Positions 23,665-37,900 of a DNA stretch of 64,000 nt are shown in pieces; positions within the stretch are counted from its first letter, which is position 1; every line of letters starts with the position of its first letter. The stretch comes from Panax quinquefolius (Eukaryota; Streptophyta; Magnoliopsida; Apiales; Araliaceae), in NCBI GenBank assembly GCA_020205615.1, contig CM035169.1, forward strand, positions 13,399,258 through 13,463,257, given 5' to 3'. The translations under genes and the position numbers were made by a program. Under the pieces are notes generated by a model, which did not search any database, was not told where the DNA came from, and saw only the letters and a list, made by a program, of their open reading frames with translations.

Positions 23665-26587
23665 TTACTTTGGCCGTCTTTTGTATGGGTAGAGAATGTC
23701 ATCCAGACTTGCTTTCAAGTGATTGCCTACTTTACGAATGTTCTTTGCAACTCCTGTTGCTACCACACCTGCATTTCTGGTAAACCTGAAATTTTTGGAT
23801 CAAAGATTTACAGATGTCTGTCAGCTCAATATGAACTATATATATCTGGATAAGCACTGCCTTGCCTTGGAGAAATAATTTAAATTCAAATCTAAAAACC
23901 AATAGCTTCATGAGCTTGCCTTTTCAAGAACTCATCCCCTACAGAGTGAGCTGGTTTTTGTGTAGGAGACTGCGGTGATCTATGATTATCTTCAATAAAC
24001 AACAACAATTAATCAGAAAACAATCCAGATAACCAAGATGAAAAGGTGGAAGATCCAATTAGTAAACACTTAAATTAAATCCACCGACTGTAGAACAGAA
24101 TTATGACAGCGAAAAAGTACACATGATTAAAAATGCCCCACTAGAAAGACCAGTGTTGATCTATTGGCAAAAGTCTAGCATACGTGATACGAGTTTCAAA
24201 CAGGGCTGAAAATGATCACGAGTCGAGTCGAACATTACCTTACTCCGATTCTACTTGAAACTTTTTTAAAGTACTCGAATTCGAATAAAATTTTGCAATT
24301 TGCTCAGATTCAAATTCGACTCGTTTTATTGTACTCGAGTTCGGCTCGACCCGACTCGTTTTTTAATCGAACTACTCGCGAGCATTTGAGAGATACATAG
24401 ATTAGAACTGGATCATTTATATTATGATAATGTATATAAAATTGACTTAGTCAAGTAGTTGAACTAATTAAAATTTGAATACTTCAAATTAGATCTCTAC
24501 CCTTGTAAAAAAAATTAATGAGACGATATTATCACTCTTGAAACAATTAATGAACAACTTCCAATTCTAAAAGTATGTGAAAATTTTAATTGTTAAATAA
24601 TAAATATTAAATAAATCGACTATACTCGATACTATATACAATTACATATCGAGTATGTATCAGTGAGGTAAGGAAAATTCGACATTCTAAATAAGTGAAC
24701 AGTGGGCGACTCATATTTGACCCGTATAAGTGTATGAGTATTAAAATGGATTCGAATGCAACTCGTTTAAATATCGAATTTGAGTTTAGCTCAAAAAATT
24801 TCGAGTAGATCCCGAAATGGGTTTCGAACCACTCGAGCATAGTTGTCCTGTCGCCTAGACGCATTAGAAAAAGTCGCACGGTCTAGGTTGCGATAAGCCA
24901 TCGGCAACATCGAAACAATGAAAGAAGAAGAGGACTAAAGAGGTCTGCTAAAGTCGCCGCCGCCACATGCAAAAGCCTCTATTGATTATGGATTCAAAGA
25001 CTCTGTTGTCGCAATGTTTCGATCTAAGACACGATTTGGATCCAAGTCGTAGTCGCGATGGCTGATTTGGCAAAACACCAAGTCGCGATGTTCTGGATCT
25101 AAGTCGCGATGTTCTGATTTGGGAAATAAAACTCTGTTGTTATCATTTAGACAAAATTTCATTAAAGTCCCCCATAGTTTGATAATCTATCAAGTTCAAA
25201 CCTTAAGTTTTGTACTTTACAAATTTTATCTTGTTTGTGTATTTGTTTTTCAGGTAGGTCCCTGAATTTTTATTTTTTTTTAATAAAACACATAGGTGTT
25301 ACAAGTTTTTTTTATAGATGTTGATATAATTGTGTTTTTAATGTTACTCAGTAAATATGTTTGGGTTTTAATGTATATAAAATTTTATTTTTCAATGTAC
25401 TTTTAAAAGAAAAAAATTAATGTATAAATTGTGCACTGTGAACGACTTGTTGCCATACGGACGCAATGGCAGACGCTTACCGTCGTGCCTCGCCGAGGCG
25501 ACCGTAACAACTATGCACTCGGGTCATTTTCAGCCCTAATTTCAAGGCAGCCAATTAATAAAAATAAATTACCAAAAATTATGTCTACAAACTTTATGAC
25601 CAGTCTCCACCTCCCAACAGAGACAGGTAGGGACTTCACATTCTTTCTTTACCTTTTGTATTTATCTGTCATTTATATGCAAGTAATATATTTATCCTTT
25701 CTCTATAAGTAATATATTTATCTTTTTCTTAAGAAAATTCCACAATACAAAGACACACAGCAAGAAGCTAAGCAGAAAACATGTGATGTCTGTCATTTTC
25801 CCCCCATTTTCCCCCACCACATTGATCACCTCGACAAATCCACTTTCCCAAACCACTTGCCGTATGACCTAACAAGATTAAGCATTTAATCTTAATCTTA
25901 TTGTGAAAATGTTATTTGCTTGATCAAAAATTTCTCCCATTTGATAACTAACATGAGGACCCAAATTTTAGCTTAATAATTAATATGCTTAATTACTTGA
26001 GCATAGAAAACCACACAAATGGCTGTCATGGGTCCTTCAGTAGCACAAGTTAAATATCAAATTAAGTTCAAATTAATGAATCCTATACTTCGAAACCAGT
26101 GAGTCTTAGATCTCTCTGCTCTTTCTTTAAGTTGTACCAATAATTTGAGTAATATTTGGATATAGGGATAGTCGAAATTATATGTTTGCCTGCTATTATC
26201 TAGGCCACTTCTCGGATGACACTCCAAAAACCTAGGCATATATGACTTGTTGAATGACAAAACTAACTTTTGAAAAATATATCAATCAAACCAATATATT
26301 GAAATGTAATCTGAAATTACCTTCTCTGTTATGAACATGAGCAGGAACAGGGTTGGTAGTTGTGACTTTTCTGTCCACTAAAACCTGCAGCAATTTGAGA
26401 TAGCATTTGTTAAATAAGACGAGGCAACACATATATAAAACAGAGACGATGAAAGATAAAGAGCCTTCACATGTAAAGGAGAAAAAACACCTCTAGTCAC
26501 TGAGCTAGACTTACAACCTGTACATATAAGTGATCACCAACAACATTACCTCCCATTTACACCAGAGGTTAGCATACATGAACATAT

Positions 26588-26641
<54 letters not shown>

Positions 26642-29600
26642 CTAGACATTATATAATGTTTAGCTTACAAGTGAATTTGCAAATTATTTTATTTACAACA
26701 TAATTAAACCTGATTCCTACAAAACTAATATATATCTCAAATAATGAAGACAATAATCATTTCATGATAATAACAAACTCTTGCCTTCAATAAAACAAGA
26801 GAAAACATACCAAACAGGTGAATGCTCCCCAACTAGACACATATCATATAATAACCGCAAACTAATCAACATTTTTCTTCTTCTTTTTTTAAAAGAGAAA
26901 ATATAAGTATACCCCAACTAATTTGGGATAAAAGGTACAGTTGAGTTGAGTTAAAAGAGAAAGTAATTAACAAGAATGGGGAGATGATAACCTCAATGCC
27001 AACGCAGACTGGTAACTCTGATTGTGTATCTGGAGCATCTTTTGATTGTCCTTTCCTATCAGAGTAAACCGAGTAACCAACACAACCATATTTGAAATCT
27101 GTAAAGCTCCTACCCACTTTAGAAGCTTCCAACTCAGACTCTCCAACAATGTAGCGAGGTACTAGTCATCAAACTTAAAAATCAGTAACAACAAGTGATG
27201 AATAAAAATTACCAAAATGCAAATATTTGTATATACCTAACAAAATATCTATGGTGCAACCCTATATATATAATCTCAATAAAGAAAATCTAGAGATTAT
27301 ATTAAAGATACATATCCAACAACATCTGGAACATGAAAGATAGAAATTTTGCTTTTCATGGTTTCTCAGTGAAGAAAGAATTGTTTGGTCTAAACAGAAA
27401 GATGTCTCATTAAAATGAGTATTTTCAAGGTAAAAACTTTTTTACTAGAAAACTTTAGCTCATATGGAGAAAGTCTTAGAATCATGAATGACAAGTTATA
27501 TCCAAGAATAATGCATATGAATATCAATCTTATTTTTCATTCTTCTATAATATGCATATGCCCAAGCTTTTATTTATTTTTGAAAAGTAAACAATTAAGT
27601 CTAGCAAAAATTCCAACTATTTAGTTATTTATTTATCAATAGTTTGTTTATTTAGTTTGTTGGACTTCTACAGTATTGAGTTATTTATTTAGAGTCTTAA
27701 TTGTTACTAGGCATAGGGTTATTAGAGTTTATTTTATTATAAATATGTTGCAAGTCATGTCAGACTCTAAACACTTTGATATTGAAATTATCCTAATTAC
27801 TAATTGCGATCAATACTTTTCTTCCTTACTGCGGTTGGGAAACCTAGGGGTAATTGTTCTCCTGCGGTTGGATCACCTAGTTCTTTTAATTTTCCTTATT
27901 TATTTACCACTTCCAATTAATTATTTGTTCATCAATTTCCGTCCAACATCACTATATATGTTTATGTCTGATAATAACATAAAGTATAAACTCTATCTAT
28001 TTTTTAAAGACATTAGTCCAACGAAGTTCGTATTTTTTTTTTATATAAAACACTGGAGTACATTTCAGGGGGAGAGGGGGACGGGGTTCGCACATCGCAC
28101 CCTTATCTAGAGTGTGCGGGTGGGCTTACAACCCCATTGAGCTTGCCACCTTGACCCCCAAAAGTAAATACAAAAAATGAAATTGGTATCATACATGAAA
28201 CTCTTGAATCTTGATATTAAGTTATTATTAATACTCCCTCCGTCCCATAATTATAGGCTGATTTTCCATTTTGAGATGTCCCAATATATAGGCTACTTAC
28301 TATTTATAAAATTTAGTTGGTTCATTGTTTTACTTTTATGCCCTTATAATAAATATTCAACCATTACTCTTTTTTTGAAGAAACAACATTTAATGTCATT
28401 ATTTTTATCACCACATTTAATGTTGTTGTATTCTCTTTGGTTCAAATTTTATGGTTATGGACTCTAATGATCAGTACACGTCAATCAATGAAGTTGAGAG
28501 TTCCAATGTGATAAGTAAGAAATAATTAACTTATTCATTAATTCCATATTAAGGGGTATATGTGAAAAATTATGTTAAAAATTGCCACTTAAACTGATTT
28601 TCTTAAACTATGTGCCAATAGAAATCAGCCTATAACTATGGGACGGAGGGAGTATTAATCTTTAAGCTTGATTTTTATTGCAATGAATGTTTTACAAACA
28701 AGTCTTCATATTATTTTCCTACAAGAATGATAATGTTGTAAATTATAATCCCTTGATTCCAAAATATAAGAGAAACTTATTAAAATTGTAAAATTTAAGG
28801 AGATAGCTTATCCTCTTGGGAATTGATGCATTCACTTGTATATTTATACCTCTAAAAGTTATTTGCTTATATATTTTGAAATGAAACTAAAAGTCATTTT
28901 GCTCTTATATTTTGGAACAAAGAAAGTAATTTCTAAATGTTTCATTCCAACAGAGTCGTCTATGTTTTTGTGTAAATATATACATATGACCTATCCATAA
29001 AAATGTCGCTATATCCTACCATACGAATTTAAGTCCAAAAAAAATAGGTGAGGAAAGTAAAAATGAAGGCACTCAACTCCAACTATTCACAAATAATGGT
29101 GCTATGTGATGCTTGTCTAATCAGAAAAAAGGGAAAAGATGTGTGTACTATTAAATAAGTCGATTTTGATGGCAGGAGTTACCTCCAAACTCCAATACCA
29201 GAAAACAGAATAATATTAAATTTGGTAATGGCTCCAATACCAGGAAACAGAATAATATATACATATGACCTATCCATAAAGATGCCACTGTATCCTACCA
29301 TACCAATTTAACTATTTAAGTCCAACCAAAATATGTGTGGAAAGTAAAAATGAAGGCACTCATTGCCAACTATTCACAAATAAAGATGCTATGTGATACT
29401 TGTCTTATCAGAAAAAAGGGAAAAATATGCTTGTCATATTAAATAAGTCAATGATTTCCAATTTTGATGGCAGGAGCTACCTCCAATACCAGGAAACAGA
29501 ATGATAATAAAATTGGTAATGGCTGATGGCTCCAATTTATGTGGTTGTACTCCATCCTGAAAATAAATTGACCCTATGCCTCCATCAAATATATAGAGAC

Positions 29601-30387
29601 GTTCCAAATTCATGTTCATGTATGGTGTACTAGGCTACGAGCACCAAAAGTAAACAACATTGCAGACCATTTTATATTAAGAATAATGTTCATGATTTGA
29701 TGGTTTATCCAAAACAAATATGGCCACTTCAATCAAAATTGTAGTATGAATAAATATGAAAATTATGGAAAACAAGATATGTACCATGAGTTCCAAGTTA
29801 ATTAATACTATAACACCTCGATAAAGATAATATTTTTTAGCATTTCCCTTGTACAAAGGAGATTCTACTCTTTTTACAAAGCAAAAGGCAGAACTGTGCA
29901 CCACCTAAATTCCATTAAAGAGCTTAAAATTCAACTCCAAGGACCAAGGCCTTAAGTACAAGAAAACCCTATACAGACCAAAACTAAAATTCGGATTGAA
30001 CAGTATATAGAGAATTCATTCCGGTCAAAGGAGCAAACTTTTACAACCTAAATCAGAGAAAAATCAGAGAAGCTAACATTAATAAAGAAAATAGTTGATT
30101 GAAGAAAGGATCTATTTTGTATCTATGTAAAGAACGAGAGAGAGAGAGAGACCTTGGGGAAGGGAACGGGTTATGCCGACGCAAAGAGGGTTGCGAGAAT
30201 CGGATTTGAGGGTGGATGAGTAGTAGAGACATCCTTTGCACGATTTTGCTTTCTTCGAAGTGGGGCCTTCTCCTTGAATCTTCTTCTTCTGGGCTTCATT
30301 ATTCTTAGGAGGATAGCTTCCATTATTATCTGCAATCGTAGTAGCTGCTGCTGCCGCCTTTTCTGTTCCAACCCTCTCCTCCTCCAT
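23665..30387 (-). CDS. Plant-specific protein of unknown function (DUF8204-type)
   Basis: Five minus-strand exons: 30387-30153, 27161-26992, 26384-26321, 23989-23920 and 23785-23665. All phases agree, giving 219 aa. The N-terminal ~50 residues are low-complexity, charged and Ala-rich. A conserved core follows, with CKGCLYYSS (a CxxC pair), SRNPLCVG, YIVGESELEASK and DFKYGCVGYSVY. A linker with PVPAHVHNRE leads to a basic C-terminus (KASLDDILYPYKRRPK). This matches a conserved plant family annotated only as a DUF. The paired cysteines could bind metal, but that is inference. Intron 4 uses a GC donor (AAAAG|GCAAGC). Introns 1-4 hold MITEs and an hAT-like element. The strand and reading phase are secure, but the function is not known. 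Confidence 0.87.
24201..25538. mobile_element. hAT-like non-autonomous element in a DUF8204-gene intron
   Basis: The terminal inverted repeats are CAGGGCTGAAAATGA (24201) and TCATTTTCAGCCCTA (ending 25538). The imperfect 8-bp flanks gtttcaaa and atttcaag match at 6 of 8 positions, as expected for hAT target duplications. The interior is rich in TCGAGT/ACTCGA words and in 'aagtcgcgatgttctg' repeats (25020-25110). It has no transposase frame. It lies in intron 3, between the exons at 26321 and 23989. Confidence 0.7.
26592..26640. repeat. (TA)n microsatellite
   Basis: About 24 TA units lie in intron 2 of the DUF8204 gene. Confidence 0.95.
28234..28652. mobile_element. Stowaway-like MITE (419 bp)
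   Basis: Terminal inverted repeats of about 30 bp begin CTCCCTCCGTCCCATA and continue TATAGGCTGATTT on both ends. The element is flanked by TA dinucleotides at 28232-28233 and 28653-28654. This is the signature of Tc1/mariner-derived Stowaway MITEs. It lies in intron 1 of the DUF8204 gene and has no transposase. Confidence 0.93.
28744..28935. mobile_element. Small MITE remnant
   Basis: 'ccttgattccaaaatataag' near 28750 is mirrored by 'cttatattttggaacaaag' near 28905. This resembles the ends of the small MITE at 42866-42952. Target duplications are not clear. Confidence 0.5.
28978..29500. repeat. ~280-bp tandem duplication
   Basis: The block beginning 'acatatgacctatccataaa' at ~28981 repeats at ~29261, and each copy runs through 'gatggcaggag(t/c)tacctcc'. 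The copies differ by substitutions and small indels. It lies in intron 1 of the DUF8204 gene. Confidence 0.85.
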
Positions 30388-30589
30388 CGGTTTCTCTCTC
30401 TCCTTCTGTCTCAGTCTTGTCTTTCTATATTGGATTTTGTAAAGTTTCCCAACTTTATTTCATTCTCCTTCCTGGGACTCGATATATCAATCGGTTTTTC
30501 TTTTAATACTTCTCCTCACCCAAAAGGTCTTCACCTTCTATATGAAACGATCGGGGATCAAATTTGAGTAAAGAATAAATTTTTTCTAT

Positions 30590-31960
30590 ACTGAGATGTT
30601 ACAAATATTATTATATATTTATATATTTTAAAAGTTGCTTTTTTTCTTTCTTGACTTTTTTTTTTTAATTAAAAAACTCAAAGATAACACTTTCTTTTCT
30701 ATTAAAAAACTTCAAAAATTAAAACTCAAAGAAAGGGCCCAAGTGCTTCCAAGTTACTCACAATCACTCTGATTACGAGTTTTTGATTTAAAAAGAAAAA
30801 ATAAAAAAGCTTAAATTAGAGCAAAAAAAAGAATAATAAAAGCTTTTTTCCTTTTGTTTGTTTAATTTTTAATAAAAAGAATAGAAAATTTAAAATTGAG
30901 GACGTGAGTTGTAATTTAAAATTTATTATATTAAAAGTTGAGGATAATATGAAAATTATAAAAATATTACTTATTACAATTTATTTTCCGTCAATCATCA
31001 TGCAAATTTTGAATGAAAAAAACTTAACGTGAAAAGTAATGAAGTTTTTTATCCATTTCTTTTCTTTTCCGTTTATTAAAAAAGCTCGAAATATAAAATT
31101 GAAAAAGAAAACTTAAATTTTCCGTCATTATATCTTTATTTTCTCATCAGTTTTAAAGCTGAGAAGCAGGCGAGGGTAATTAATTAATAGTAGTTTTTCC
31201 CCCCATAAAATTAGAAAAGAAAAATATATTATTACCTCGAACCACCATTCTTCAAAGCGTTTTTAAAATCTTTTCCCAAAACATCAATATGTCAAATCTT
31301 CTATCATTATTTAATTGGGTAGCAATACAGCCAATACTCTTTATTATGTGTCAAAACTCTCGAGAACAATTTACGTTAAAATGTACCTTAAACAATACGT
31401 ACTGCTACATATTCTTCAAATGGTGGAGCACCACAAATGCAATCAGCTTCATTTACGTTTATTTAATGCAACTCCTCAAGAATAATTGAGAGCCATCAAC
31501 TCAAATTTATTTCTAAAATCAAGAGTTATTTATGAATTCAATTTACTTTAGGACTTTTAATCACTATCCGAATTTCCTAAAAATTGATTTATATTTTTAA
31601 AAGTCTCATCAATACAACAGCACTTTTCAGAGTATCATCAATCATGATATCATCAATACAGCCAAAATACAGAAAAACAGCCCCGGCCACACTTTTCCTT
31701 TCTTTCCTATATGAGGATACCCGGGCAGTTGGTTCCTAACACTGCAATATCCTTTTGCTTTCAAGACCAACTTGTTCAGGATTAACAATATATATACGTC
31801 GGAGCGAGAAGAACATTGAGCTAATTTCTGGCCAAGAAGCTTCAACCTGTTTATGACTTTCTTCTGCAAAAAAACATACATGACATTTCATATGCATATC
31901 TACACATTCTTTTCACTGTAAGATAAGACACAACTCCACAGTAGGAAATGAGTATTATGA
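30590..31960. other. Spacer between the DUF8204 and TMCO4-like genes
   Basis: It contains the DUF8204 promoter side and the 3' UTR side of the TMCO4-like gene. It is AT-rich with several poly-A/T runs. The minus-strand open frame at 31642-31881 begins 87 bases past the TMCO4-like stop codon and is probably 3' UTR. I see no other gene. Confidence 0.5.
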
Positions 31961-31967
31961 ATTTACT

Positions 31968-34900
31968 CTAGGGCTTCACAAGAGTGGCATTGAAAACAGG
32001 AAAATATGTATCCATTTCAAGCTGTTCGAGAATCTGTTGGGTAGCCCATAAATAAGAAGAGTGACCCTCAATGAGTTCCGTTACATCAACCTGTGAACCA
32101 AGGAAGACTCGTCCATTTTAAACTGAGAAAGGCATACTAAATAGTAAATATACATACAAGCAAATCACGATGGTAGCAGATACTTACATTCTCAATTCCT
32201 GGTATATCAATTGGCTGAATTCCAGCTAATCCTTTAGTAAGGAGACTGTTCAAACATGATTGTATTAATTCACAGCATACAACAAATTTTAAGAGTGTCT
32301 CAGTGTTGCAGGAGAGCTAAAATGAAATTTATTTATTTTTAAAGTAAAGGTGATACTATAAACACAAAGATGCCAAAATGTGGCGTCATCACAGTGACAT
32401 AAAAAAAGCAGCCGGATCCAAAAAAACAAGCCTGCCTATACAAGCAAGAACTCCCTATTTTAAAAAGTCCTCAAACAAAACTTTAACTCTCTATACACAA
32501 CAGAACTTGGAAAGACCTTGTTCTGCCCTAAGCACAGTAGGTTGGGGAACCTAATATGAAAGTTTTAACCATATAGAGACGTACTCTTGTTGAGAAATCA
32601 GGTTCACACAAATACACTAGATAAATACAAACACACTATTGTATGAGATATAAAATAATAACACCAGAAATTTACGTAGAAACCCAACTGGGAAAAACCA
32701 CGGGTAGAGATCTCAGAAATTCACTATGAAAATAATATGAAAATTACAAACTCTCTACTGAGAAACTGTTTATTTCTCTCTACACCCTCACTCTCGGAAT
32801 GCTCTAACTGAGCTTCTCACACTCTAACTCTCTTTTGCTTTGCTAAGTTGCTTGTTGTTTTTGGTGTGTTGAAATGAGGAGCCCAAGCTCCCTTTTATAG
32901 GAGAAATCTGGAGAGGAGCACAAGAAATGGGGAAGGCCAAAATCAAAGGGCTGGACTTTGGAAAAATCAAAGGTCCGGACTTAAGACCAAATGGAAGGCA
33001 ATGACTTTTTTCAACAATCTCCACCTTGGCTTGCATTTGTCAAATACTGTGAACTTCTTTGTATATGTGAATATATCCCTCTCCCTGGATACTCCACCAC
33101 GAACTCAGCATTAGACGAAGTGAATTAAGTCCAAGCAGTGCTTGAACTTTTCTACTGTAACTAACTTTGTGAGCATATCTGCGGCATTTTCCTTTGTGTG
33201 AACTTTGCGAACTGCAATGTTACCATTGTTCTGCCACTCACGAATCTTGTGATACTGAACATCTATATGTTTGGTTCTGGCATGGAACACCTGGTTCTTT
33301 GCTAAATGAATAACACTTTGACTATCACACTGAATCTGGATACTGTCCTGCTTGAAACCTAGTTCTTCAACTAGTCCCTTAAGCCACAAAGCCTCTTTGC
33401 TTGCCTTTGTCAGTGCCACATACTCGGCCTCTGTTGTTGATAATGCTACTGTAGACAGCAACACTGACCTCCAACATATACATCCTCCACAAAAGGTGTA
33501 TACAAACCCTGTCATAAATCTCCTTGCATCTAGGTCTCTAGCATAATCCGAATCAATAAATCCTGTAACCTCACTTCTTGCGGTATCACGATCAAACATA
33601 AGATCGTAATGGTTGTACCTGCTAGATAATGAAAAATCCATTTCACAGCATTCCAATGCTCTTTTCCTGAATTTGACATATACCTGCTAACCACGTTGAC
33701 TGCTTGTGAGATATCTGGGCCTTGTACATACCATGGCGTACATTAGACCATCCACCGCATTTGCATACGGTACTTTGGACATATACTCCACCTCATCCTT
33801 TGTTTGTGGGCTCAACTGTGAGACAACCTGAAATGTGTTGGCAACGGAGTGCTAACTGGTTTAGCATTGTTCATGTTAAACCTCTCCAAGACCTTCTGCA
33901 CATATCCTTTCTAAGTTAGCCACAACTTTCCTGCCTGACGATCCCTGTGAATTTCCATACCTAGGATCTTCTTGGCTGACCCAAGATCCTTCATGTCAAA
34001 TTCACTGCTCAACAAATTTTTCAGCTGAAGAATATTTGACTTCCTCTTTGCTGTTATTAACATGTCATCGACATATAACGTTAACAATACTAGAGAGCCA
34101 TCATCAAGGGATCTGAAATACACACATGGATCATACTCCGAACGGGAGTAACCATGAGCCACCATGAAGTTGTCAAACTTCATGTACCACCGTCTTGGGG
34201 ACTGCTTCAAACCATAGAGAGACTTCTTCAAACTGCAAACTAAGCCATCTTTCCCTGGTTCAATAAACCCCTCAGGCTGCTTCATGTAGATCTTTTCTTT
34301 TAAATCACCATGGAGAAAAGTTGTTTTCACATCAAGTTGTTCTAACACCATATCCTGTGATGCTACAATAGATAAGATCAACCGAATCGACGTGTGTTTC
34401 ACAACTGTTGAGAAGATCTCATTGTAGTCGATTCCCTCTTTCTGAGAGAATCCCTTTGCCACTAATCTGGCCTTGAATCTTTCACTTTCTTTATCAGACC
34501 GAGCTTCCTTTTTTCAGAACACCCACTTGCATCATATAGCCTTCGATCCTTTTGGAAGTTGAACTAACTCCCAAGTCAGGTTCTTCTGTAAAGACTCCAT
34601 CTCTTCTGCCATCGTTATTATCATTATCCTCGGACTGAATAGCATCCTGATAGCTAGTTGGATCTTCACTACCAGCAATCAAGGCAAAGACAACCATGTC
34701 TTCAAACCCATATCTCTGCACTGGTTTGCTGACTCTCCTTTCTCGATCTCTAACAAGATTATAGGACCTCTCTTGGAGATCTGAAGGATGATCATCTTCA
34801 ATCTCTTCAGAAAGCTCCACCTCAACTGGGTGTTTCTGCAACTCACCTGCTGCAGATTCTTCATTCTCGGACTTGTTCAGCATGTGTTTCTCATTGAACA

Positions 34901-37900
34901 CCACATCTCTGCTGACAACCTTTTTCTCGGATACTGGATCCCATAACCTGTATCCCTTGACTCCATCTTCATATCCAAGGAAAATACACTCTTTTGACCT
35001 TGGATCAAGTTTGGACTGTCGCTTTTCGACTGGCAGATGAACATAAGCTGGACAACCAAAGATTTTCATCACAGAAAAATCAATTGATTTCCCACTCCAT
35101 ACCTCTTCGGGGATTTTGTAATCAATTCCAGCCGAAGAAGATCGATTTATCAGATAACACGCTGTGTTGATTGCCTCAGCCCAGAAACTCTTGGGCAATC
35201 CCGCATTCAACCTCATACATCTGGCACGTTCCAATAGAGTTATGTTCATCCTCTTGGCAACCCCATTTTGCTTTGGAGTTCTTTTGACTGAGAAGTGTCT
35301 GGTGATACCTTCATCCTGGCAGAACTGTAGGAATGAACTGTCCTTGTATTATGTGTCATTATCTGATCTGAAACACTTCAGCTTCTTTTCGGTCTGGTTT
35401 TCTACTTTAGCTTTCCACTGCTTAAAGATTCTGAAAACCTCGGATTGCTGCTTCATAAAATACACTCGCACCTATCTGGAGTAGTCATCTATAAAATACA
35501 CCCACAGTTTTCCAGTGATGGCTTTGCTTGTTTTGCTTTACGTTTCTTGTTTTATAAAGCCTAATTGGATACACTTTATTTAAAATACCTTGGTCAAATT
35601 TTCAAAGCTTCCTTGCTAAGTCTTGACCCCTCCATCATTATCATGCCAAGCTGTGAGCTACTCTGGAAATCTCCAAATGTCTACCTTTTTATTTTTTTTT
35701 CTCGTTACTTTTTGACCCGAAAAATCATATTTTCATGTTTACAGTCAATTCCTACTAAAGTCGACGTTCTGATCATCATGGTGATGTCTGTTCTCTCAAA
35801 TTCTTCTTCAAACTCAAGATTTGACGTTCTCCCATAAAAGTACTTTTGACTTTGACCAAAAAATCAACTCTGACACCATATGGTGTTCACAGTTTTTTCT
35901 TACTAAATTTGACGTTTCGGACACAACGGTGAAGTCCGCGTCTCAAAATTTCATCTCAAATTTAAGATTTGACTTCCTTTTCTTGTCTTTATTCAAATGT
36001 TTGGAAATTCTGGGATATTACATTCTCCCCTCTTTCTAAGAATTTCATCCCCAGAATCACTAGCATAATATTACTCCAATAAATTTTCGTCACCGGAATC
36101 TCTTTTTTTTTAGCTACCATGTAGCCTCTTCCTAAAAATAATCTCTTCACATTACCTTCTGCGGTATTACTTTCCCTTCATAATACTTGCTCATTCCTGT
36201 CAATTATTAGGACATGAAACTTCTCGTACTTTAAGTCTTTATCCATCCGCATAGCTCCATAATCAATTATATGATTATAATCAGACTTGTACAATCATAA
36301 TATTGAAACATAAAATAAATCTCGTATCTGCTCCATCCTTGGACATAAAACCACATCATGCCACTTCTTTTACTTTTACAATTATCTTGGACTTAATTTT
36401 TCTTCATTTCTAAACCATACTTTTCCTTTCCAAGGAAACATCTTCAACCTCAAATTTTCTATTTGTTTAAGTTGGTCTACATATCTATATTTATGTTCTT
36501 CTGTTGATCTTACTCTTCGTCTGTCACGAGTCATCCTTATTGTCTTCGGCATCAACGAATCATTTTCGGTTATTGTCAATTTACTACAGTTGTTACTCTT
36601 AATTCTTTCTTCCATCGTCATCTTTCCTTGGGACAGTTCCTTACTTAGTGGTCTAAAACACCACACATACACTTCTATTCTTCTTCAAATTTATCCATTT
36701 AGGATCAAATTGTCTTTCTGATCCATCATTGTAGCAAACATTCTTCTTTATTAAACACATTCCCTTGTGGTTCTTTCCACATTTCATTCATGCCTCAATT
36801 CTCTTCTTTCTCCCCTATTCTTTCTCATTGTTATTATTATTATCATTTTTCTTCTTATAATCTTCATTTCTCCATTTCTTCTACTACTACATACTCTCTT
36901 GTTACCTTTTTCATTCTTCTTCTTCTGTTCTTTGTTGTACTGAGTTAAGGCCTTACTTCAGCCACCTTTCACTAAAATTATCACACGTGTCCATTTGCAA
37001 CAAGCTCATAGAGTTTTAAGTGATAAAGGATAAATTAAGGAAATTAATATTTAAGCGAAGAAGAAATTAAAGATATTTATGAGATTGTGCGGAAGGATCC
37101 TGTAGTGAACTCTCCAAATCTAGAGAATTCTAGAGCAGCTTACAATTGGGTATGATAAATAAAGTTTATCCAATTAGTCTTTATAAAAAAACATAAAACA
37201 AAGCAAGCAAAGCCATCAAATCCCATACATAGCTGGGAGAGAGAGGGCAGAGGGCTGGAGATGCAAAGGATGGGAGAAAGAGAGGAAGAGAAGGAAAACC
37301 ATGCTAGGAGGAAGAAGAAAAAGAAATCATGAAGGTATACATCTAAAACCCTAAACCCCAAACCCTAAACCCCAAAACCCCAAAACCCCAACTGAAAAAC
37401 AGATTATGTTCAGGTTGTTGTAAAAATAATACAGGCTTGTGTTCAGAATTTGAACATGGCATAAAAAGAAAAGTTGTAAGTATGGAAGTTACCTACGCAT
37501 AGTAAAAAGAATGAAGTTAAAATTCATTGTAAATTGTGTATTATGAATTATTTAGTAGGGTTAAATGATTTCTAAGTCACTGTACTTTACGTCAACTTAC
37601 AAATGGGTCACTGAACTTTTTTTTCTTACAGTCAACTCAGTGTACTCGACTTTTCTAATACAAAGTTAAAAAAACCGTTAAATGCTTTGACTTTAACGGA
37701 AAAAGACAGCTAAGCTGCTGAATTATAAAAAAAACTGATGTGGCATCCTTGTGTGATGTGGCAGTGATTATGTGGATTTGGAGAAAAAAAATTATGAAGA
37801 AAATGAAAAAATATTTTAAAGTATAATATAAATTTAAAAAGTGTGCCAAAAAACAAGAAAATAAAAAAAAATTATTTTTGTAATTAATATCAAATAAAAT

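Noticed and set aside
27676..28110. 144-codon frame in intron 1 of the DUF8204 gene
   Set aside because: AT-rich, hydrophobic, no family resemblance, adjacent to MITE sequence. Length alone is not convincing.
37342..37392. Relic of a chromosome end or fusion point
   Set aside because: Only ~50 bp, imperfect units, and embedded in LTR-like sequence. A telomere fusion would normally leave longer or head-to-head arrays.
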